Shown: positions 35,348-44,947, numbered from the stretch's first letter. The stretch is 64,000 bases of DNA from Edaphobacter acidisoli (GCF_014642855.1 NZ_BMJB01000001.1:1488001-1552000), one strand, 5' to 3'. Translations and numbers: made by a program. Notes: generated by a model not told the origin, from the sequence alone.

Positions 35348-38098
35348 TCAACCGTTCGTACTCTGCGCCGGATCGTAGTTAAGGTTTTGGCCCAGCCATC
35401 GCTCAACCTCTGCAAGGCTCATCCCCTTGCGCGTATGGTAGTCGGCCACCTGGTCACGGTCAATCTTGCCCAGGCTGAAGTAGCGCGACTCCGGATGCGC
35501 AAAGTAAAGCCCACTGACGCTCGAACCGGGCCACATGGCAAATGACTCGGTGATCTGCATCCCGGTGTTCTTCTCGACATCCAGCAGCCGCCAGATCGTT
35601 CCCTTCTCCGTGTGATCGGGGCAAGCAGGATAGCCCGGTGCCGGACGAATCCCGCGGTATTTCTCCTCGATAAGCTCGTCGTTGCTCAAAAGCTCCGCGT
35701 GGCCGTAGCCCCACTCATCGCGCACGCGCTTGTGCAGGCACTCCGCAAACGCCTCAGCCAGTCGGTCGGCGACAGCCTCCGCCATAATCGCGTTGTAGTC
35801 ATCGTTTTCCGCACGGAAGCGGTCGCGCAGCTCACCGAGGCCAATCCCGCTCGTCACAGCAAATGCGCCGATGTAATCCTGCAGCCCGGTCTCCTTCGGC
35901 GCAACAAAATCACCGAGCGACCGGCACGGTTCGCTGCCCTCACGGTTCGCCTGCTGCCGCAGGAAGTGAACGCAATCTAAAACCTTTGTGCGCGAATGAT
36001 CCGTGTACAACTCAACATCATCGCCCACAGCATTCGCAGGAAAGAACCCGTAAACTCCGCGCGCCGTAATCGGCTTCTCCGCAATCATGCGGTCCAGCAG
36101 AGCGTTGGCGTCCTTGAAAATCTGCCGCGCCTGTTCGCCCTGCTGCTCGTGCTCAAGAATGCGCGGATAGACGCCCTTCAGACCCCACGCATGAAAAATC
36201 GGTGTCCAGTCGATAAACTCGCGCAGCGTCGCCAGCGGAAAATCATCCAATACACGCACGCCCGTGAACTCAGGCGTAGGAATATCCTCGGCGTGCCAAA
36301 CAATCGGCGTTCGTCGTGATCGCGCAACCTCCAGCGAGACCGTCTGCTGTGCAGGAGCCGCATGAGCTTTACGAAGCGCCTCATACTCCGCCCTGTGCTG
36401 CGCGACAAACTCCGCCTTGCCTTCATCACTCAAAAGGCTGGTCGCCACCGGCACAGCGCGACTCGCATCCAGCACATGCACGACAGGCTCGCTGTAGTGT
36501 GGTGCAATCTTGATCGCCGTATGCCTGCGGCTGGTCGTTGCACCACCAATCAGCAGCGGCAGCTTAAACCCCTGCCGCTCCATCTCGCGCGCCACATGCA
36601 CCATCTCATCAAGCGAAGGCGTAATCAGTCCACTCAGTCCAATGATGTCCGCGCGCACCTCTTTCGCACGCTCCAGAATCTTCTCCGCCGGAACCATCAC
36701 ACCCAGGTCGATGACCTCGTAGTTATTGCAAGCCAGCACCACGCCCACAATGTTCTTGCCGATGTCGTGAACGTCGCCCTTCACGGTCGCAAGCACAATC
36801 TTGCCCTGCATCTTGACTTCGTGGCCGGCGGCGGCCAGCGCAGCCTTCTCCTCTTCCATAAACGGCGTGAGATAAGCCACAGCCTTCTTCATCACGCGCG
36901 CCGACTTCACCACCTGCGGCAAAAACATCTTGCCCGCGCCGAACAGGTCGCCGACCACGCCCATCCCATCCATCAGCGGTCCTTCAATCACCAGCAGCGG
37001 ACGGCCCAGCTTCGCGCGCGCCTCCTCCGTGTCCGCATCGATGTAGGTATCGATCCCCTTCACCAGCGCGTGCGAAAGCCGCTCCTCAACCGTGCCGTTG
37101 CGCCACTCCTCAGCCTTCTTCGCTCCAGCGATCGAGCCAGTACTCGCCGCCTTCAGTACTTCGCCATAGTCAACCAGCCGCTCGGTGGCATCAGGACGGC
37201 GATTGAGCAGCACGTCCTCCACCATCTCCTTCAGCTCAGGCTCAATCTCCTCGTAGACCTCAAGCATCCCCGCGTTGACGATGCCCATGTCCATGCCCGC
37301 AGCAATCGCGTGGTACAGAAAAGCCGAATGAATCGCCTCGCGCACCTTGTTGTTTCCGCGAAAGCTGAACGACACATTCGACACGCCACCCGAGACCTTC
37401 GCATGAGGCAGGTTCTGCTTAATCCACCGCGTGGCATTGATAAAGTCCACCGCATAGTTGTTGTGCTCTTCCATGCCCGTAGCCACGGTCAGGATGTTCG
37501 GATCGAAAATGATGTCTTCAGCCGGAAACCCAACCTCGTCCACCAGAATCCGATATGCACGCTCGCATATCCGAATCTTGTCCTCGTAGGTCGCAGCCTG
37601 CCCCTGCTCGTCGAACGCCATCACCACCACAGCAGCGCCATACTTCAGCACCGTCGCGGCATTCCGGCGAAAAACCTCTTCGCCTTCCTTCAGCGAGATC
37701 GAGTTCACAATGCCTTTCCCTTGCAGGCACTTCAACCCCGCCTCAATCACGGCCCACTTCGACGAGTCCACCATGAAGGGAACCTTGGCAACCTCAGGTT
37801 CGCTCGCCAGCAACTGCAAAAAGCGACTCATCGCAGCAACGCCGTCGATCATCCCCTCGTCCATGCAGATGTCGATGACATTGGCGCCGTTCTCCACCTG
37901 CTGCCGCGCAATGCTGACAGCCTCTTCATACTTCCCTTCTTTGATGAGCTTGGCAAACTTCGGCGAACCAGCAACATTGGTTCTTTCGCCAATCATGATG
38001 AAGACGCCTGGTTGCTGCGTGAATGGCTGCGAACCAGAAAGCCGCAGCGGCTTTGTCTTAGCGCCTGCGGCTGCTTTTCCGATTTCGTTCTCGCTCAC
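35348..38098 (-). CDS. metH: Methionine synthase, cobalamin-dependent: folate-, B12- and activation-domain subunit
   Basis: 916 residues, corresponding to the last three modules of MetH. First is a pterin-binding domain ([20 protein letters not shown], about 30-300). Next is a B12-binding module with the DxHxxG signature ([17 protein letters not shown], about 400-560) that supplies the lower axial His. Last is a SAM-dependent reactivation domain (about 600-900, with [17 protein letters not shown]). The start is a GTG overlapping the upstream gene as GTGA. Together with the next gene it makes a complete MetH split between the homocysteine and folate modules. It transfers methyl from methyl-THF to homocysteine. 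Confidence 0.93.
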   Translation of the reverse strand: MSENEIGKAAAGAKTKPLRLSGSQPFTQQPGVFIMIGERTNVAGSPKFAKLIKEGKYEEAVSIARQQVENGANVIDICMDEGMIDGVAAMSRFLQLLASEPEVAKVPFMVDSSKWAVIEAGLKCLQGKGIVNSISLKEGEEVFRRNAATVLKYGAAVVVMAFDEQGQAATYEDKIRICERAYRILVDEVGFPAEDIIFDPNILTVATGMEEHNNYAVDFINATRWIKQNLPHAKVSGGVSNVSFSFRGNNKVREAIHSAFLYHAIAAGMDMGIVNAGMLEVYEEIEPELKEMVEDVLLNRRPDATERLVDYGEVLKAASTGSIAGAKKAEEWRNGTVEERLSHALVKGIDTYIDADTEEARAKLGRPLLVIEGPLMDGMGVVGDLFGAGKMFLPQVVKSARVMKKAVAYLTPFMEEEKAALAAAGHEVKMQGKIVLATVKGDVHDIGKNIVGVVLACNNYEVIDLGVMVPAEKILERAKEVRADIIGLSGLITPSLDEMVHVAREMERQGFKLPLLIGGATTSRRHTAIKIAPHYSEPVVHVLDASRAVPVATSLLSDEGKAEFVAQHRAEYEALRKAHAAPAQQTVSLEVARSRRTPIVWHAEDIPTPEFTGVRVLDDFPLATLREFIDWTPIFHAWGLKGVYPRILEHEQQGEQARQIFKDANALLDRMIAEKPITARGVYGFFPANAVGDDVELYTDHSRTKVLDCVHFLRQQANREGSEPCRSLGDFVAPKETGLQDYIGAFAVTSGIGLGELRDRFRAENDDYNAIMAEAVADRLAEAFAECLHKRVRDEWGYGHAELLSNDELIEEKYRGIRPAPGYPACPDHTEKGTIWRLLDVEKNTGMQITESFAMWPGSSVSGLYFAHPESRYFSLGKIDRDQVADYHTRKGMSLAEVERWLGQNLNYDPAQSTNG

Positions 38099-39210
38099 GC
38101 CGCGACCTCGATCAGGCCAATCTGTCGCGGGGCCTTGCCCTCAAGTGCCTTTGCAATCGCAGCAATATGCTCCGGCGTATTCCCGCAGCATCCGCCTGCG
38201 ATATTAATCAGTCCGCCATCAGCAAAGCTGCCAAGATAACGCGCCATGTCTTCTGGGCCAAGATCGAACCCCGTCTCTGACAGTGGATTTGGTAATCCAG
38301 CATTTGGATAAGCCGAGATCGCCGCGTTCGCTTTCGCACCAAGCTCTTCGAGAAACGGATACATCAGGTCCGGCCCAAGCGAACAGTTCAGCCCAACCGA
38401 CAGCGGCTTCGCATGTTCAACTGCATTCCACAGCGCCTCCGTGGTCTGCGCCGAAATCATCGTCTCGCCACCGCGCCCTACAGCCGCCGAAATCATAATC
38501 GGCAATTCCTTGCCCAACGCTGTCAGGCCATCCTCATCGAACACCTCGCGGATCGCGACCAGCGCTGCCTTCGCATTCAGCGAGTCGAAGATCGTCTCCA
38601 CCAGTAGCAGATCCGAGCCGCCAGCAATCAAAGCGCGCACCTGCTCAGCATAAGCTTGCTTCACCTGGTCAAACGTGACAACGCGAAAACCAGGATCATC
38701 CGCATCCGGCGAGTTCGAAAGTGAAACCGTCAGCGGCCCAATTGCTCCCGCAACAAAACGTTGCCGTCCAGTCGCATTTGCCACACGATCAGCCCACTCG
38801 CGACACTGCTCGGCAGATCGCACATTAATCTCCTGAGCCAGACTGCGTAAAGAGACATCATCGATGATCTTCTGATAAAACTCAGGATCCTTGCGTCCTC
38901 CATGCTCACGCGGATCGTCCACAAAGAACTCGCTCTGCGAGATCGTCGTCGCGCCAAATGTATTCGTTTCAATAATGTCTGCACCTGCATCCAGAAACCG
39001 CCGATGAATGTCCGAAATCATCTCCGGCTGCGTCAGCGAAAAAAGATCGCCATTATTCAGCAGGTCCTTCTTCGCGTCCCTGAAGCGCTCGCCGCGGATA
39101 TCGGCCTCTTTCATACCATAGGTACGGATCGTCGTTCCCATCGCCCCATCGATAATGGCGATACGGCTCTCCATAATCTTCTTCAGAGGATGTTCAGCAG
39201 TTCGGCTCAT
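38095..39210 (-). CDS. metH: Methionine synthase, homocysteine S-methyltransferase subunit
   Basis: 371 residues matching the N-terminal homocysteine-binding barrel of Met[36 protein letters not shown] and the zinc cysteines in GLNCSLGP and [11 protein letters not shown]. The end ([12 protein letters not shown]) stops just where the pterin domain would begin. The next gene starts inside the stop codon (GTGA), so both subunits should be made in matching amounts. A GAAGGA site lies 5' of the ATG. The upstream region shows no riboswitch motif that I recognise. Confidence 0.93.
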   Translation of the reverse strand: MSRTAEHPLKKIMESRIAIIDGAMGTTIRTYGMKEADIRGERFRDAKKDLLNNGDLFSLTQPEMISDIHRRFLDAGADIIETNTFGATTISQSEFFVDDPREHGGRKDPEFYQKIIDDVSLRSLAQEINVRSAEQCREWADRVANATGRQRFVAGAIGPLTVSLSNSPDADDPGFRVVTFDQVKQAYAEQVRALIAGGSDLLLVETIFDSLNAKAALVAIREVFDEDGLTALGKELPIMISAAVGRGGETMISAQTTEALWNAVEHAKPLSVGLNCSLGPDLMYPFLEELGAKANAAISAYPNAGLPNPLSETGFDLGPEDMARYLGSFADGGLINIAGGCCGNTPEHIAAIAKALEGKAPRQIGLIEVAA

Positions 39211-39298
39211 TCTTATCAGATGTCCTTCACTCGTGCACGGTGCAACCGCACGCAGATCGTGGTTCGGAATCTACTCTGAATTTCAAGCGATACTGAGG

Positions 39299-39802
39299 CT
39301 AGGCAAGAACTTCAGCCGTATCCCGGTCGGACTCAACCGCGTCCGGAAGATGGGGCGCAGGAACAAGCAGGTCTTCCTTCCGCATAACCAGCGTGGTGGC
39401 GTTCAGCGAAGCCAGCTCGAAACCATGACCATGCGTGATGGCATCCGTCGGACAAGCCTCGACGCAGTAACCGCAGAAGATGCAGCGGTTGTAGTCGATG
39501 TTATAGACCTTGGCAAAACGCTCGGAGCTGGAGATGCGCTTCTCGGCCGTATTATCTGCAGCCTCAATATAGATGCAGTTCGAAGGACAGGCCGCGGCAC
39601 ACAGATAGCACGCAACGCACTTCTCCAAGCCGTTCTCATCACGTTGAAGCTGGTGCTTGCCGCGAAAGCGCTCCTGAAACTTCGCCCCACGCATGGGCCC
39701 TTTGCCGTCGGGATAGTTTTCGACCTCGGTCGGCTGGAACATCTCCTTAAGGGTGATGCTCATACCCTTTGCGATGGCTGAGGCGTTGCGAACGATTGAC
39801 AT
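39299..39802 (-). CDS. nuoI: NADH-quinone oxidoreductase subunit I
   Basis: 167 residues from the ATG at 39802. It is the complex I peripheral-arm ferredoxin subunit carrying clusters N6a/N6b. Two 4Fe-4S motifs are clear: CVACYLCAAACPSNCIYI and CIFCGYCVEACPTDAI. The N-terminal segment MSITLKEMFQPTEVENYPDG is typical. The gene stands alone, about 22 kb from nuoA-C-D at the right edge, next to metH and a divergent exported protein. Confidence 0.93.
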   Translation of the reverse strand: MSIVRNASAIAKGMSITLKEMFQPTEVENYPDGKGPMRGAKFQERFRGKHQLQRDENGLEKCVACYLCAAACPSNCIYIEAADNTAEKRISSSERFAKVYNIDYNRCIFCGYCVEACPTDAITHGHGFELASLNATTLVMRKEDLLVPAPHLPDAVESDRDTAEVLA

Positions 39803-39841
39803 ATCTTGAGTATACGACGACAGAGTTATAGCCTGAAAGGC

Positions 39842-40384
39842 ATGAACGCCGTTCGCGCTTCTCTCACTTGCCTGCTCGCCGCCTGCATTGCACCGCTTGC
39901 CCCCACATTCCTTATGGCGCAAGGCGCTCCAGTCGAACACATGGAGCACGCTCACGCTGCCCAGTCGACCAGTTTGACTCTCAACATTAACGGCAAATCG
40001 ACGGTACTATCGCTAGCTGAGCTGGAATCCATGTCACAGACAACAGTCAAAGTCCATAACGAGCACACAAGGATCGACGAAAACTACACCGGCGTGTCAT
40101 TAGCAGACCTGCTGGCGAAATACGGCTTGCCTGCAGATCAGGCGCATCACCACCAAATGATCCGAAGCTATCTCACAGCCGAAGGCACAGACAAATACTA
40201 CGTCGTCTATTCCGTCGCGGAGATTGAGCCATCGGCTCACGATGCTACCGTCATCGTCGCAATATCCCTGAACGGCAAACCACTCGATACTGACGGCAAA
40301 TTAAAGCTGATCGACTCCGCCGACAAGAAGCCCCAGCGCTGGGTCAGAAACCTCACAGCCATCACCGTAAAGAGCGTAGAGTAG
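39842..40384 (+). CDS. Exported molybdopterin-oxidoreductase-like domain protein
   Basis: 180 residues from the ATG at 39842. A signal peptide (SLTCLLAACIAPLAPTFLMAQ) is followed by a small domain resembling the oxidoreductase molybdopterin-binding fold (sulfite-oxidase-like): LSLAELESMSQTTVKVHNEH, YTGVSLADLLAKYGL and RWVRNLTAITV. Such stand-alone versions are much shorter than real molybdenum enzymes, and the cofactor-ligand cysteine of sulfite oxidases is not seen, so catalysis is doubtful. A His-rich patch (EHMEHAHAA, QAHHHQM) could bind metal. Divergent from nuoI by 39 bp. Confidence 0.65.
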   Translation: MNAVRASLTCLLAACIAPLAPTFLMAQGAPVEHMEHAHAAQSTSLTLNINGKSTVLSLAELESMSQTTVKVHNEHTRIDENYTGVSLADLLAKYGLPADQAHHHQMIRSYLTAEGTDKYYVVYSVAEIEPSAHDATVIVAISLNGKPLDTDGKLKLIDSADKKPQRWVRNLTAITVKSVE

Positions 40385-40429
40385 CAAGGCGATTGGCAGA
40401 GCGCGCACAGATGTGTTCCACTTCTTCGC

Positions 40430-40951
40430 ATGGCTAACCAACCGACCCGCCGCACCTTCCTGAAAGCAGCCCCACTCGCCGCCGCCGCTCTCCCCATGAC
40501 CGACAAGCTCCTCCTCGCCGCCAGCGCGCCCGCGCCCTCAACTCCTGTGCCGTTCCAACTCTTCACCGCACAAAAGCTCGACGACGCCATGAAGGCGCTC
40601 CAGGCAAAACCCGGCAACGACAATCTCTTCGAAGCAAAATCGCTACCCTTCACCGTTGTGATGACCCTCGAGGAGCACAAGAGCGCCAAAGAGTTCGAGT
40701 ACCACGAAGGCCGCGACCACGTCTTCCTTATCCTCGACGGCACAACAAGGTACGACGTAGGCGGCACGCCCAAAAACCCCCGCAAAATCCGTCCCGGCGA
40801 ATGGCTCGCACCTGAATCCGAAGGCTCAACTGCACTCACCTTGAATAAAGGCGACATGCTCGTCCTACCCCGCGGCACCCCACACAAGCGCATCACTGAG
40901 GCAAGCGTCACACTGATCCTGATCGCGACAACCGGGGCCGTTCCCGCTTAG
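40430..40951 (+). CDS. Exported cupin-domain protein
   Basis: 173 residues. A twin-arginine-like signal (TRRTFLKAAPLAAAALPM) leads to a single cupin fold: EYHEGRDHVFLILDGTTRYDVGG, then GDMLVLPRGTPHKRI, with His residues in the two cupin motifs consistent with a metal site. It lies 45 bp after the molybdopterin-like gene on the same strand, so the pair may form an operon. The specific function is unknown; small periplasmic cupins can be isomerases, dioxygenases or ligand binders. Confidence 0.75.
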   Translation: MANQPTRRTFLKAAPLAAAALPMTDKLLLAASAPAPSTPVPFQLFTAQKLDDAMKALQAKPGNDNLFEAKSLPFTVVMTLEEHKSAKEFEYHEGRDHVFLILDGTTRYDVGGTPKNPRKIRPGEWLAPESEGSTALTLNKGDMLVLPRGTPHKRITEASVTLILIATTGAVPA

Positions 40952-40960
40952 CACTCGGGC

Positions 40961-42529
40961 TTAATCAATCCCCAGCTTCTTCCAGATAGCATCCACGCGC
41001 GTCCTGGTCCCGGCATCCATCACCAACTCCGGAGGCCACGGGCGCGTAAATCCTTCTGCAGCCCACTTCCGCGTAGCATCGATGCCCATCTTGCTGCCGT
41101 AATTCGGTAACCTGCTCGCATGGTCAAGCGAATCAATCGGTCCAAGCGTGAACTGAGTATCGCGCTCAGGATCGATATTGTTCGTTGTTCGCAGCGTGAC
41201 CTCAGCCAAATCCTGTACGTCGCAATCCTCATCCACCACGATGATGCATTTGGTAAACATCGCTTGCCCCATCGCCCAGATTCCATTCATCACCTTACGC
41301 GCCTGGCCTGCATAAGACTTCCTGATCGACACAATCATCAGGTTGTGAAACACGCCCTCAGGCGGCAGGTTCACATCCACAATCTCTGGCAGCGTAAGCT
41401 GCATCAGCGGCAGGAAGATACGCTCGACCGCTTTGCCCATCCACGCATCTTCCATCGGAGGCTTGCCTACAATCGTTGCCGCGTAAACCGGACCTTTTCG
41501 GTGTGTAACGCAGGTGACGTGAAAGACGGGATACTCATCCTGCATGGTGTAAAAGCCGGTGTGATCGCCGAATGGCCCTTCCGTGCGAAGCTCTCCGAGT
41601 TCCACGTAGCCTTCGAGGATGTACTCAGCGTTCGCGGGAACCTCCAGATCGACCGTCTCGGCCTTGACCAGCTCAACCGGCTTCTGACGCAGGAAGCCTG
41701 CAATCAGATACTCCTCGACATCAGGTGGCGCAGGAACGATGGCGCTGAAGGTCGTTGCAGGATCGGTGCCGATAGCGACTGCGACCTCCATGCGACCGCT
41801 GCGAATGCCGGGATCGAGTAAGTCCGTGCTTGTCGTTCCTCCCGCAGTTTCGGCCATCACATCGACTCGTGCTGCTGAATCGGTGCTTGCGGCGCGCAAG
41901 CGTTCGCGCAGATGCTCCGCAGCGACCTTCTGGCGTTGCCAGTGCATTCCCGTAGTGCGCTCGTCGTAGATCTGCATCCGATACATTCCAACGTTGCGCT
42001 TGCCGGTTTTTGGGTCTTTGGTGATGACGCAAGGGAGTGTGATGAATGGTCCTCCGTCTTGCGGCCATGTTTTGAGGACGGGCAGTTTCAGGAGATTCAC
42101 TTCGTCGCCGCGCAGAATGACCTGTTTACATGGAGCGTCTTTTGCAGCAACAACCTTCGGGATAAAGCTACCGACTTCTGCCAGTTTTGGCAGCATTTTG
42201 AGCTTGTCCATGAATCCGGTTGGAGTTTCCGGCTTCAAAAGCACTCGGATGCGTTCAGCGATGGCGTCGAGAGAGTCCGTTTCGAGCGCGAGTCTCATGC
42301 GCTTCTCGCTGCCGAACTGGTTCATCAGCACGCGTGCTCCGGGATGACCTTTGACGTTTTCAAAGAGGAGCGCGGGGCCTCCGGCTTTTGATGTTCCCTT
42401 ACCGGATTTTGCAGCGCGGTCGGCGATTTCGGCCATCTCCAGGTTGGGCGAGACCTCTTCCGTGATGGTCTTGAGCTCGCCGGCTTTGTGGAGGGTGTTG
42501 ATCCAGTCGCGCAGGTCGGTGTAGGCCAA
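40961..42529 (-). CDS. ubiD: UbiD-family prFMN-dependent decarboxylase
   Basis: 522 residues from a TTG start at 42529. Its ribosome site AAGGAGAG lies 5 bases upstream and decides the start; a TTG 14 codons earlier has no such site and is embedded in repeat DNA. UbiD hallmarks are ALLFENVKGHPGARVLMN, LPVLKTWPQDGGPFITLP, YLIAGFLRQKPVELVKAETV and EGPFGDHTGFYT. The family needs prenylated FMN made by UbiX, which is not in the window. Probable role: decarboxylation of a hydroxybenzoate or menaquinone precursor; in a menaquinone-type organism another aromatic acid is also possible. Confidence 0.9.
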   Translation of the reverse strand: MAYTDLRDWINTLHKAGELKTITEEVSPNLEMAEIADRAAKSGKGTSKAGGPALLFENVKGHPGARVLMNQFGSEKRMRLALETDSLDAIAERIRVLLKPETPTGFMDKLKMLPKLAEVGSFIPKVVAAKDAPCKQVILRGDEVNLLKLPVLKTWPQDGGPFITLPCVITKDPKTGKRNVGMYRMQIYDERTTGMHWQRQKVAAEHLRERLRAASTDSAARVDVMAETAGGTTSTDLLDPGIRSGRMEVAVAIGTDPATTFSAIVPAPPDVEEYLIAGFLRQKPVELVKAETVDLEVPANAEYILEGYVELGELRTEGPFGDHTGFYTMQDEYPVFHVTCVTHRKGPVYAATIVGKPPMEDAWMGKAVERIFLPLMQLTLPEIVDVNLPPEGVFHNLMIVSIRKSYAGQARKVMNGIWAMGQAMFTKCIIVVDEDCDVQDLAEVTLRTTNNIDPERDTQFTLGPIDSLDHASRLPNYGSKMGIDATRKWAAEGFTRPWPPELVMDAGTRTRVDAIWKKLGID

Positions 42530-42542
42530 TTTCTCTCCTTCA

Positions 42543-42664
42543 GGGGGTGGTACCCCCCTCCCCGTACTCAACTACTAAAGTATTCGATTCAGAGGCTTTA
42601 GGTATCGAATTTTCGGTGGTACTCCGGGGTACCTGTTCAGTGTACCCCCTTCTCCGTGAACAGG
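42543..42664. repeat. Hairpin-rich intergenic segment upstream of ubiD and tonB
   Basis: Three inverted repeats occur close together: GGGGGT-GGT-ACCCCC (42543-42557), GGGGTAC..GTACCCC (42626-42648, 9-nt loop) and CCTGTTCA..TGAACAGG (42632-42639 with 42657-42664). GTGGTAC-CCCC-like words recur. The last two overlap, so they would be alternative structures. It lies between divergent ubiD and tonB. Confidence 0.5.
42551..42605 (-). repeat. Dispersed intergenic repeat, family 2, copy 2
   Basis: On the minus strand this contains AGTACGGGGAGGGGGG preceded by CTCTG and ACTTTAGTAGTTG. It is recognisably related to the segment at 7041-7106 and has the same order of blocks. Confidence 0.5.
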
Positions 42665-42775
42665 CTTTGTCAAGTCCTGCCATCCGGTTTCGGGAACATT
42701 TCGGCTGGGCCTGATGGTCTAACAGAGTGGCCGCGTTCCTCGCTGGATGCGCACCTGATCGATGGAGGTGCATTC

Positions 42776-43492
42776 ATGTTTGAGGACAGTCTGGTTGAGT
42801 CGCGGGTTGGCGGGATTCCTACAAACAAACGGTGGACAGTTGCTAGCTCAATTGCCGTGCAGTGCCTGCTTGCTGCGCTGATCATTGCCGTACCGCTGTT
42901 GCATCCGGCTGCGCTGCCGATTGAGATTGCGGCTCCGCGCGTTCTGACGCCAATCCTCTCCAAACCGCCTGTACCGGTACGCGTGCGGCAGATTGCGAAC
43001 GCTGCGACGGCCACCGCTATGCCTGTTGCCGCTGCGCGACCCTTATTGCCATCCCTGCTGCCTCATCACGGGCCATCGACGATTCCACCTGCTCTTGCGA
43101 GCCTGCACTTCGGCAACGGTATGACCAGCGTACTTGGAGATGCGATCACGAGCGAAACGGGCAGCAGTCCCACAGTTACAGCTCGGCCGGAGCGGTCGTC
43201 TGGTCCTCTGCGTGTATCGACGGGTGTGACGGCGGGGTTGCTGCTCACGCCGATTCAGCCTGTGTATCCTGTGATTGCGAAGGCCGCAGGGATTCAGGGA
43301 ACGGTCGTGGTCGATGCAATCATCTCGCGCACAGGAACGATTGAGAGCCTGCGCGCCGTCAGCGGGCCGGAGATGCTGCGCGGCGCAGCGGTCGAGGCCA
43401 TTCGTAGCGCAAAGTATCGGCCCTACACGCTAAACGGGCAGCCCACGGACGTACAGACCACCATCACGGTGAACTTCAGGATCGGTGGCTAG
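42776..43492 (+). CDS. TonB-family energy transducer
   Basis: 238 residues from the ATG at 42776, preceded by GGAGGTG. One N-terminal membrane helix (ASSIAVQCLLAALIIAVPLL) is followed by a Pro/Ala-rich periplasmic linker (about 60-150) and a TonB C-terminal domain (LLTPIQPVYPVIAKAAGIQG, VVDAIISRTGTIESLRAVSG, RYRPYTLNGQ-like end). It would couple the proton gradient to TonB-dependent receptors such as the one at the left edge. ExbB/ExbD are not adjacent. Confidence 0.85.
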   Translation: MFEDSLVESRVGGIPTNKRWTVASSIAVQCLLAALIIAVPLLHPAALPIEIAAPRVLTPILSKPPVPVRVRQIANAATATAMPVAAARPLLPSLLPHHGPSTIPPALASLHFGNGMTSVLGDAITSETGSSPTVTARPERSSGPLRVSTGVTAGLLLTPIQPVYPVIAKAAGIQGTVVVDAIISRTGTIESLRAVSGPEMLRGAAVEAIRSAKYRPYTLNGQPTDVQTTITVNFRIGG

Positions 43493-43505
43493 CGCGCTCA
43501 ATATG

Positions 43506-43811
43506 CTAAGCCCACTTCTTGCCAATGCCTGCGAGACCCGCCTTAGCAAGATCCTCGGGCTTCATGACAATGTGCAATTCAACATCAGCGTTGAAGTTGA
43601 GGAACCACGGCTCTGCAAGAGAAGGTATTCCCGAAGCGTCTGCCAAGTCGACAATCAGATAGGCGCTGCGGTGTCCGTGCGAGTCGGTGAAATAAGCCGC
43701 CTCGGGCTTCAAGTCGTCCATAATCTTCTTCATCCTTGCTTCGGCGGTTCCGTCTTTGACATAGGCGTTGAAGGGCTCATGTGGCAATCGTGCTTGAAAG
43801 AGAATCCGCAT
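43506..43811 (-). CDS. Conserved small protein of unknown function (DUF3303-like)
   Basis: 101 residues, soluble and without signal peptide. It reads as a ferredoxin-like alpha/beta domain: MRILFQARLPHEPFNAYVKD, KIMDDLKPEAAYFTDSHGHR, SAYLIVDLADASGIPSLAEP. I recall similar proteins in Acidobacteria and Proteobacteria that carry unreliable labels such as pantothenate synthetase; the size and motifs do not fit PanC. Convergent with tonB, 13 bp away. Confidence 0.6.
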   Translation of the reverse strand: MRILFQARLPHEPFNAYVKDGTAEARMKKIMDDLKPEAAYFTDSHGHRSAYLIVDLADASGIPSLAEPWFLNFNADVELHIVMKPEDLAKAGLAGIGKKWA

Positions 43812-43921
43812 TACCTAGTCCTTTCTGAAAACCGCGCCAGCGTATGCCTTCGATGAACAAGCGTCAAGGACGCAGTTCTTGCAACTACGCAAGAAACTGC
43901 GAGGAGGAAAATGTGGACGAT

Positions 43922-44947
43922 CTATGCGGAATGAGTAGATGACGCTGCAGAAGCAGGCAGTATCTTCTGAACGACTGCGCCCGCTATTGGCGTATCGCTG
44001 GTGTAATCGACCAACGGATAGCCTGCCTTCTTCCACCCGTCGAAGCCTCCGCGCAACGGGCGCACGCGGTAGATCCCCAGCTTGTGAAGCTGCATGGCAA
44101 GCTTCGCGCTGGTCTCCTCGCTGGGGCAGGTGCAATAGAGGATGACGTCGCGGTCGCGCGGAATGATCTCGTTGTGCTCACGGACCTCGTTCGGCCCAAT
44201 ACGCAGCGCACCCGGTAGCACGCGTGGATCAGGAAGGTAGTCGAGCGGATGGCGCAGGTCAACGATGAACGGCGGCGTGTTTCCGTTCCGCTCGGCATCG
44301 TCGAGCATCGTCTTCAATTCCTCCGGCTCAATGCGCATCTCCCGCACCTGCGTGAGGAAGGTGCGCTGCTTCCATAGGCGATAAGCAAGAAAGCCGAGCA
44401 CCATCAGGACAAAGATGAAGAAGGCAAAGTGGCCGAGCCAACTGAAGAAACGTTCGCTCCGCTGGGCAATATCACCGAAGAAGCGGCCTGCGAGAATGAA
44501 CGCCTCAGCCCAAATGATTGAGCCCGCGAGGTCCCAGGCGAAGAAGCGCATATACGGCGTGCCGACCTGTCCAGCAATAGGCGGTGCGACCGTGCTGAGG
44601 CCGGGGACGAACTTCGCCAGTAGCAACGTCGATGCACCACGCCGGCTGAAATAATTCTCAGTCTTGCTGACGCAGGTGGATGCTTCGAGCGAGAGACGGC
44701 ACAGCAGCCGAAGGACGCTGTTGCCATAGCGGCGCCCAAGGTAGAACCATGCGGTATCTGAGAGCATGCAGGCGGCTACAGTGACCAGCAGCACAGGCCA
44801 GTGGTGAATGCGATGGGTGGCAGTAAGAGTACCTGCCGTCAACAAGACAGGGATGCTGGGAACGGGCACGCCGATCTGCTCCATCAGCACCCATAGAAAG
44901 ATGATGACGTAGGCATAGTGCACGAAAAATTCGAGCGCGATCGGCAT
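43922..44947 (-). CDS. DedA-family membrane protein fused to a rhodanese domain
   Basis: 341 residues. The N-terminal 200 are a DedA/SNARE-associated membrane module: QIGVPVPSIPVLLTAG, GRRYGNSVLRLLCRLSLE and LLAKFVPGLSTVAPPIAG. The C-terminal 110 form a rhodanese with the catalytic cysteine in ILYCTCPSEETS and the flanking PFIVDLRHPLDY and LRGGFDGWKKAGYPL. DedA proteins act in membrane homeostasis and undecaprenyl-phosphate or phospholipid flipping. Rhodanese domains transfer sulfur or bind thiols. The fusion puts the rhodanese in the cytosol at the membrane. Confidence 0.9.
   Translation of the reverse strand: MPIALEFFVHYAYVIIFLWVLMEQIGVPVPSIPVLLTAGTLTATHRIHHWPVLLVTVAACMLSDTAWFYLGRRYGNSVLRLLCRLSLEASTCVSKTENYFSRRGASTLLLAKFVPGLSTVAPPIAGQVGTPYMRFFAWDLAGSIIWAEAFILAGRFFGDIAQRSERFFSWLGHFAFFIFVLMVLGFLAYRLWKQRTFLTQVREMRIEPEELKTMLDDAERNGNTPPFIVDLRHPLDYLPDPRVLPGALRIGPNEVREHNEIIPRDRDVILYCTCPSEETSAKLAMQLHKLGIYRVRPLRGGFDGWKKAGYPLVDYTSDTPIAGAVVQKILPASAASSTHSA

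Noticed and set aside
36362..38239. 625-codon plus-strand frame opposite metH
   Set aside because: His/Arg-rich antisense frame of an unambiguous methionine synthase gene.
43506..43811. Label of pantothenate synthetase recalled for similar proteins
   Set aside because: At 101 residues, without the nucleotide-binding motifs of PanC, the label cannot be right.
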